Of a stretch of DNA of 64,000 nucleotides, positions 62,487 to 64,000 are shown piece by piece. Numbering within the stretch: position 1 is the first letter of the stretch; every line of letters begins with the position of its first letter. This DNA comes from Anabaena sp. FACHB-1237 (GTDB taxonomy: Bacteria > Cyanobacteriota > Cyanobacteriia > Cyanobacteriales > Nostocaceae), in contig NZ_JACJPV010000001.1 of NCBI RefSeq assembly GCF_014696225.1, forward strand, positions 124,001 through 188,000, given 5' to 3'. The notes under the pieces were generated by a model. It saw only the letters and a list, made by a program, of their open reading frames with translations. It was not told the DNA's origin and made no database searches. A program made the translations under genes and the position numbers.

Positions 62487-63215
62487 TTAGGCTGGTAAGT
62501 CAAATAATACTTTAGTCATGTAATTTTCTGCCCAGTCTACACCAAATGCTTTTTCTAAAACTCGACGGGTTTTATCATTCTGTTGTTGTTTGGTACAATA
62601 ATTTTTTTGTCCAGCAATAACTTCTTGCATTTCTAATTCTGTAATTGGTTGAGAAGCGATCGCTTGACTACAATGAATCTCTAAAAATGATTCTACATGA
62701 TTTAAAAACCATGTTTCTTCTTCTACTGAACTGGGACGCACAAATATACAAAAGTCAGAAAAAATGTTGCCCCATTCTGGTAATTCACGAGGTTGGGAAA
62801 AATTTGGTACAGTTAATTTACTAAGTTGAGTATTATAACCTTCTGGTAAAATACGTTGTAAATTTACAGGAGAAAGATCAGCGATCGCTGCACTAATTTG
62901 TCCTCTTCCTCCCACTAAATCAGAACCAAACATAGGTATATTATATTCAGGATGGGGAAACATTACACAATGCAAGATATCTAACATATTGCCAACTCTT
63001 GCTAATTCTAAGTGCATTTTGCGGAATTGTTTACTTTGATAACAACGGTTTTCTATGACTAATTTTTCCCCTTCTAATTTACCTTCTACATAGCCTAATT
63101 CTGCTGGTAAATGATAAGGTGATAAATCTAAATGTTTATGCCAAACAGACTCAATACAATTAGCTAGTTGGCAAATTAAAGGATGTTGTTGTTCACGCAA
63201 AGAAATTGAAGACAT
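62487..63215 (-). CDS. pcyA: Phycocyanobilin:ferredoxin oxidoreductase
   Basis: Makes phycocyanobilin from biliverdin in two ferredoxin-dependent steps, supplying the chromophore of phycobilisomes and phytochromes. From MSSISLREQQHPL the protein is 242 residues, the usual length; the frame reaches a TTG/ATG 12 codons further up but that extension lacks family similarity. LDILHCVMFPHPEYNIPMFG holds the catalytic histidine, and FGSDLVGGRGQISAAIADLSP holds the catalytic aspartate of PcyA. The C-terminal tail QKNYCTKQQQNDKTRRVLEK is also typical. Confidence 0.95.
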   Translation of the reverse strand: MSSISLREQQHPLICQLANCIESVWHKHLDLSPYHLPAELGYVEGKLEGEKLVIENRCYQSKQFRKMHLELARVGNMLDILHCVMFPHPEYNIPMFGSDLVGGRGQISAAIADLSPVNLQRILPEGYNTQLSKLTVPNFSQPRELPEWGNIFSDFCIFVRPSSVEEETWFLNHVESFLEIHCSQAIASQPITELEMQEVIAGQKNYCTKQQQNDKTRRVLEKAFGVDWAENYMTKVLFDLPA

Positions 63216-63288
63216 ATTTTTTCTATAATGCAATTTCTCTAGTTTACTCATTTACAGCCCCATAAAATTATCAAATTATGTATATTCA

Positions 63289-63321
63289 GATCCCCGACTT
63301 CTTGAAGAAGTCGGGGATCTA
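63289..63321. repeat. CCCCGACTTCTT hairpin repeat, copy 5
   Basis: AGATCCCCGACTTCTTGAAG followed by AAGTCGGGGATCT, a perfect palindrome and the best-preserved copy. A decayed relative follows at about 63390-63420. Confidence 0.8.
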
Positions 63322-63484
63322 AAACTTTCTATATTGCGTATATATGGACTTCATTTTTATATTAGCGCATTATATTAAAAATAATCACATCCTCATTTGT
63401 TAGAGAAGTGGAGGATCTAACTCTTGTAGATAAGTAAGGTAATATTATATTCATGGATGTTTTTAACACTACTCATGTTTTCCT

Positions 63485-64000
63485 ATGCTATTTAATTTTT
63501 TTCCAGGTTTTACAGGTTTTACAGGTTTTAAAAGTTATGAATTTTCTACTCCTGATATAATTCCTAGTTGGTATATAGTTTATGGACATGATGAAAAATT
63601 AAACGATATAGCAAAAAATTGTCTTTATCAAAATCAACAATTGGCAGTTATTTCTCCCTATCAAAATATAGCATTCAGTCCTAATCAAAGATTTATAATT
63701 ATTGGCGATATTTGGTTAAGCAATAGAACAGAATTATTAAATACATTAACATTAAATCAAGAAAATATTACCAATCAAGAAATAATTGCCCAACTTTGGG
63801 AAAAACATCATTCTCAATGTTTAAATTTATTAGTGGGAATGTTTGCTTTAGTAATTTTCGATAAACAAACTCAAGAATTATGCTTAATAAGAGATCCTAT
63901 AGGTGGTAAAAATATATATTATACTCTCAATCATAAAACTTGTTATATTGCCCCAAAATTAAGAAATCTATCACCTTTTCATCAACATAATATAGATATT
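63485..64000 (+). CDS. Asparagine-synthetase-like protein, N-terminal part (runs off the window)
   Basis: An open frame of 172 codons still open at the window edge. LLVGMFALVIFDKQTQELCLI followed by RDPIGGKNIYYTL matches the Ntn-type glutaminase domain of AsnB-like enzymes. The N-terminus is MLFNFFPGFTGFTGF, with no Met-Cys start, and an in-frame stop lies seven codons upstream, so the nucleophile cysteine for glutamine hydrolysis is absent. Such proteins include ammonia-dependent AsnB relatives and lasso-peptide cyclases (McjC type). The downstream synthetase domain is outside the window, so the choice cannot be made. GGTTTTACA is repeated in tandem near the start. Confidence 0.7.
   Translation, partial: MLFNFFPGFTGFTGFKSYEFSTPDIIPSWYIVYGHDEKLNDIAKNCLYQNQQLAVISPYQNIAFSPNQRFIIIGDIWLSNRTELLNTLTLNQENITNQEIIAQLWEKHHSQCLNLLVGMFALVIFDKQTQELCLIRDPIGGKNIYYTLNHKTCYIAPKLRNLSPFHQHNIDI

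Noticed and set aside
1-64000. CRISPR array
   Set aside because: Repeats are dispersed or tandem without regular unique spacers, and no cas gene is present.
1-64000. tRNA or rRNA genes
   Set aside because: No T-loop GTTCRANTC with a matching acceptor stem was found in the spacers by eye.

Overview
The window is chromosomal DNA of a filamentous, heterocyst-forming cyanobacterium. It carries psbO, pcyA, sigF, cyanobacterial-type rne, a devBCA-type exporter operon, a Mo-nitrogenase C-terminal-domain protein and more than 30 GCGATCGC (HIP1) octamers. The strong A+T bias, abundant heptamer repeats and many MITE-like repeats fit a Nostocales genome of the Anabaena/Dolichospermum/Aphanizomenon kind; the genus is inference. 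No tRNA, rRNA or CRISPR array was recognised.

Layout. 0-9 kb: pdxJ, an MscS channel with a split C-terminal domain, a decayed IS200/IS605 element, an NdbB-like type-2 NADH dehydrogenase whose last codons lie in a second IS remnant, a HAD hydrolase, a type II thioesterase and a TPR protein. 9-21 kb: a stand-alone A-T-TE nonribosomal synthetase, cysA, an intein-containing thyX, exbB/exbD, small conserved proteins, family 4 uracil-DNA glycosylase, pheA and a DUF1997 protein. 20-31 kb: rnhB and rne, a fused radical SAM/DUF2344 protein, an Ap4A phosphorylase-like protein, a structured RNA resembling HEARO/IscB omega RNA without an IscB gene, and clpS. 31-36 kb: membrane proteins, an HD-domain pseudogene, a three-gene coiled-coil/linker/HNH operon and hemB. 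36-44 kb: a BacA/SbmA-like ABC transporter and two paralogous MFS transporters flanking a GH13 enzyme. 44-57 kb: serA, a methyltransferase, typA, an orphan Panacea/SocA-like gene, ftsQ, psbO, sigF, a cysteine desulfurase, a restriction-subunit pseudogene split by a MITE, a cupin and the Mo-nitro_C protein. 57-64 kb: a HAD phosphatase, devB-devC-devA, pcyA and the start of an asparagine-synthetase-like gene cut by the window edge.

Intergenic space is dominated by small non-autonomous repeats. At least five families have recognisable terminal inverted repeats. One (GGCGTTGCTGA ends) shows perfect 8-bp target duplications at two sites, one of them inside a copy of another family. The items most worth following up are the orphan omega-RNA candidate, the A-T-TE synthetase with a non-canonical pocket, the coiled-coil/HNH operon whose second and third proteins share a motif, and the nested MITEs. 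All family assignments are by eye from remembered motifs; no database search was possible.
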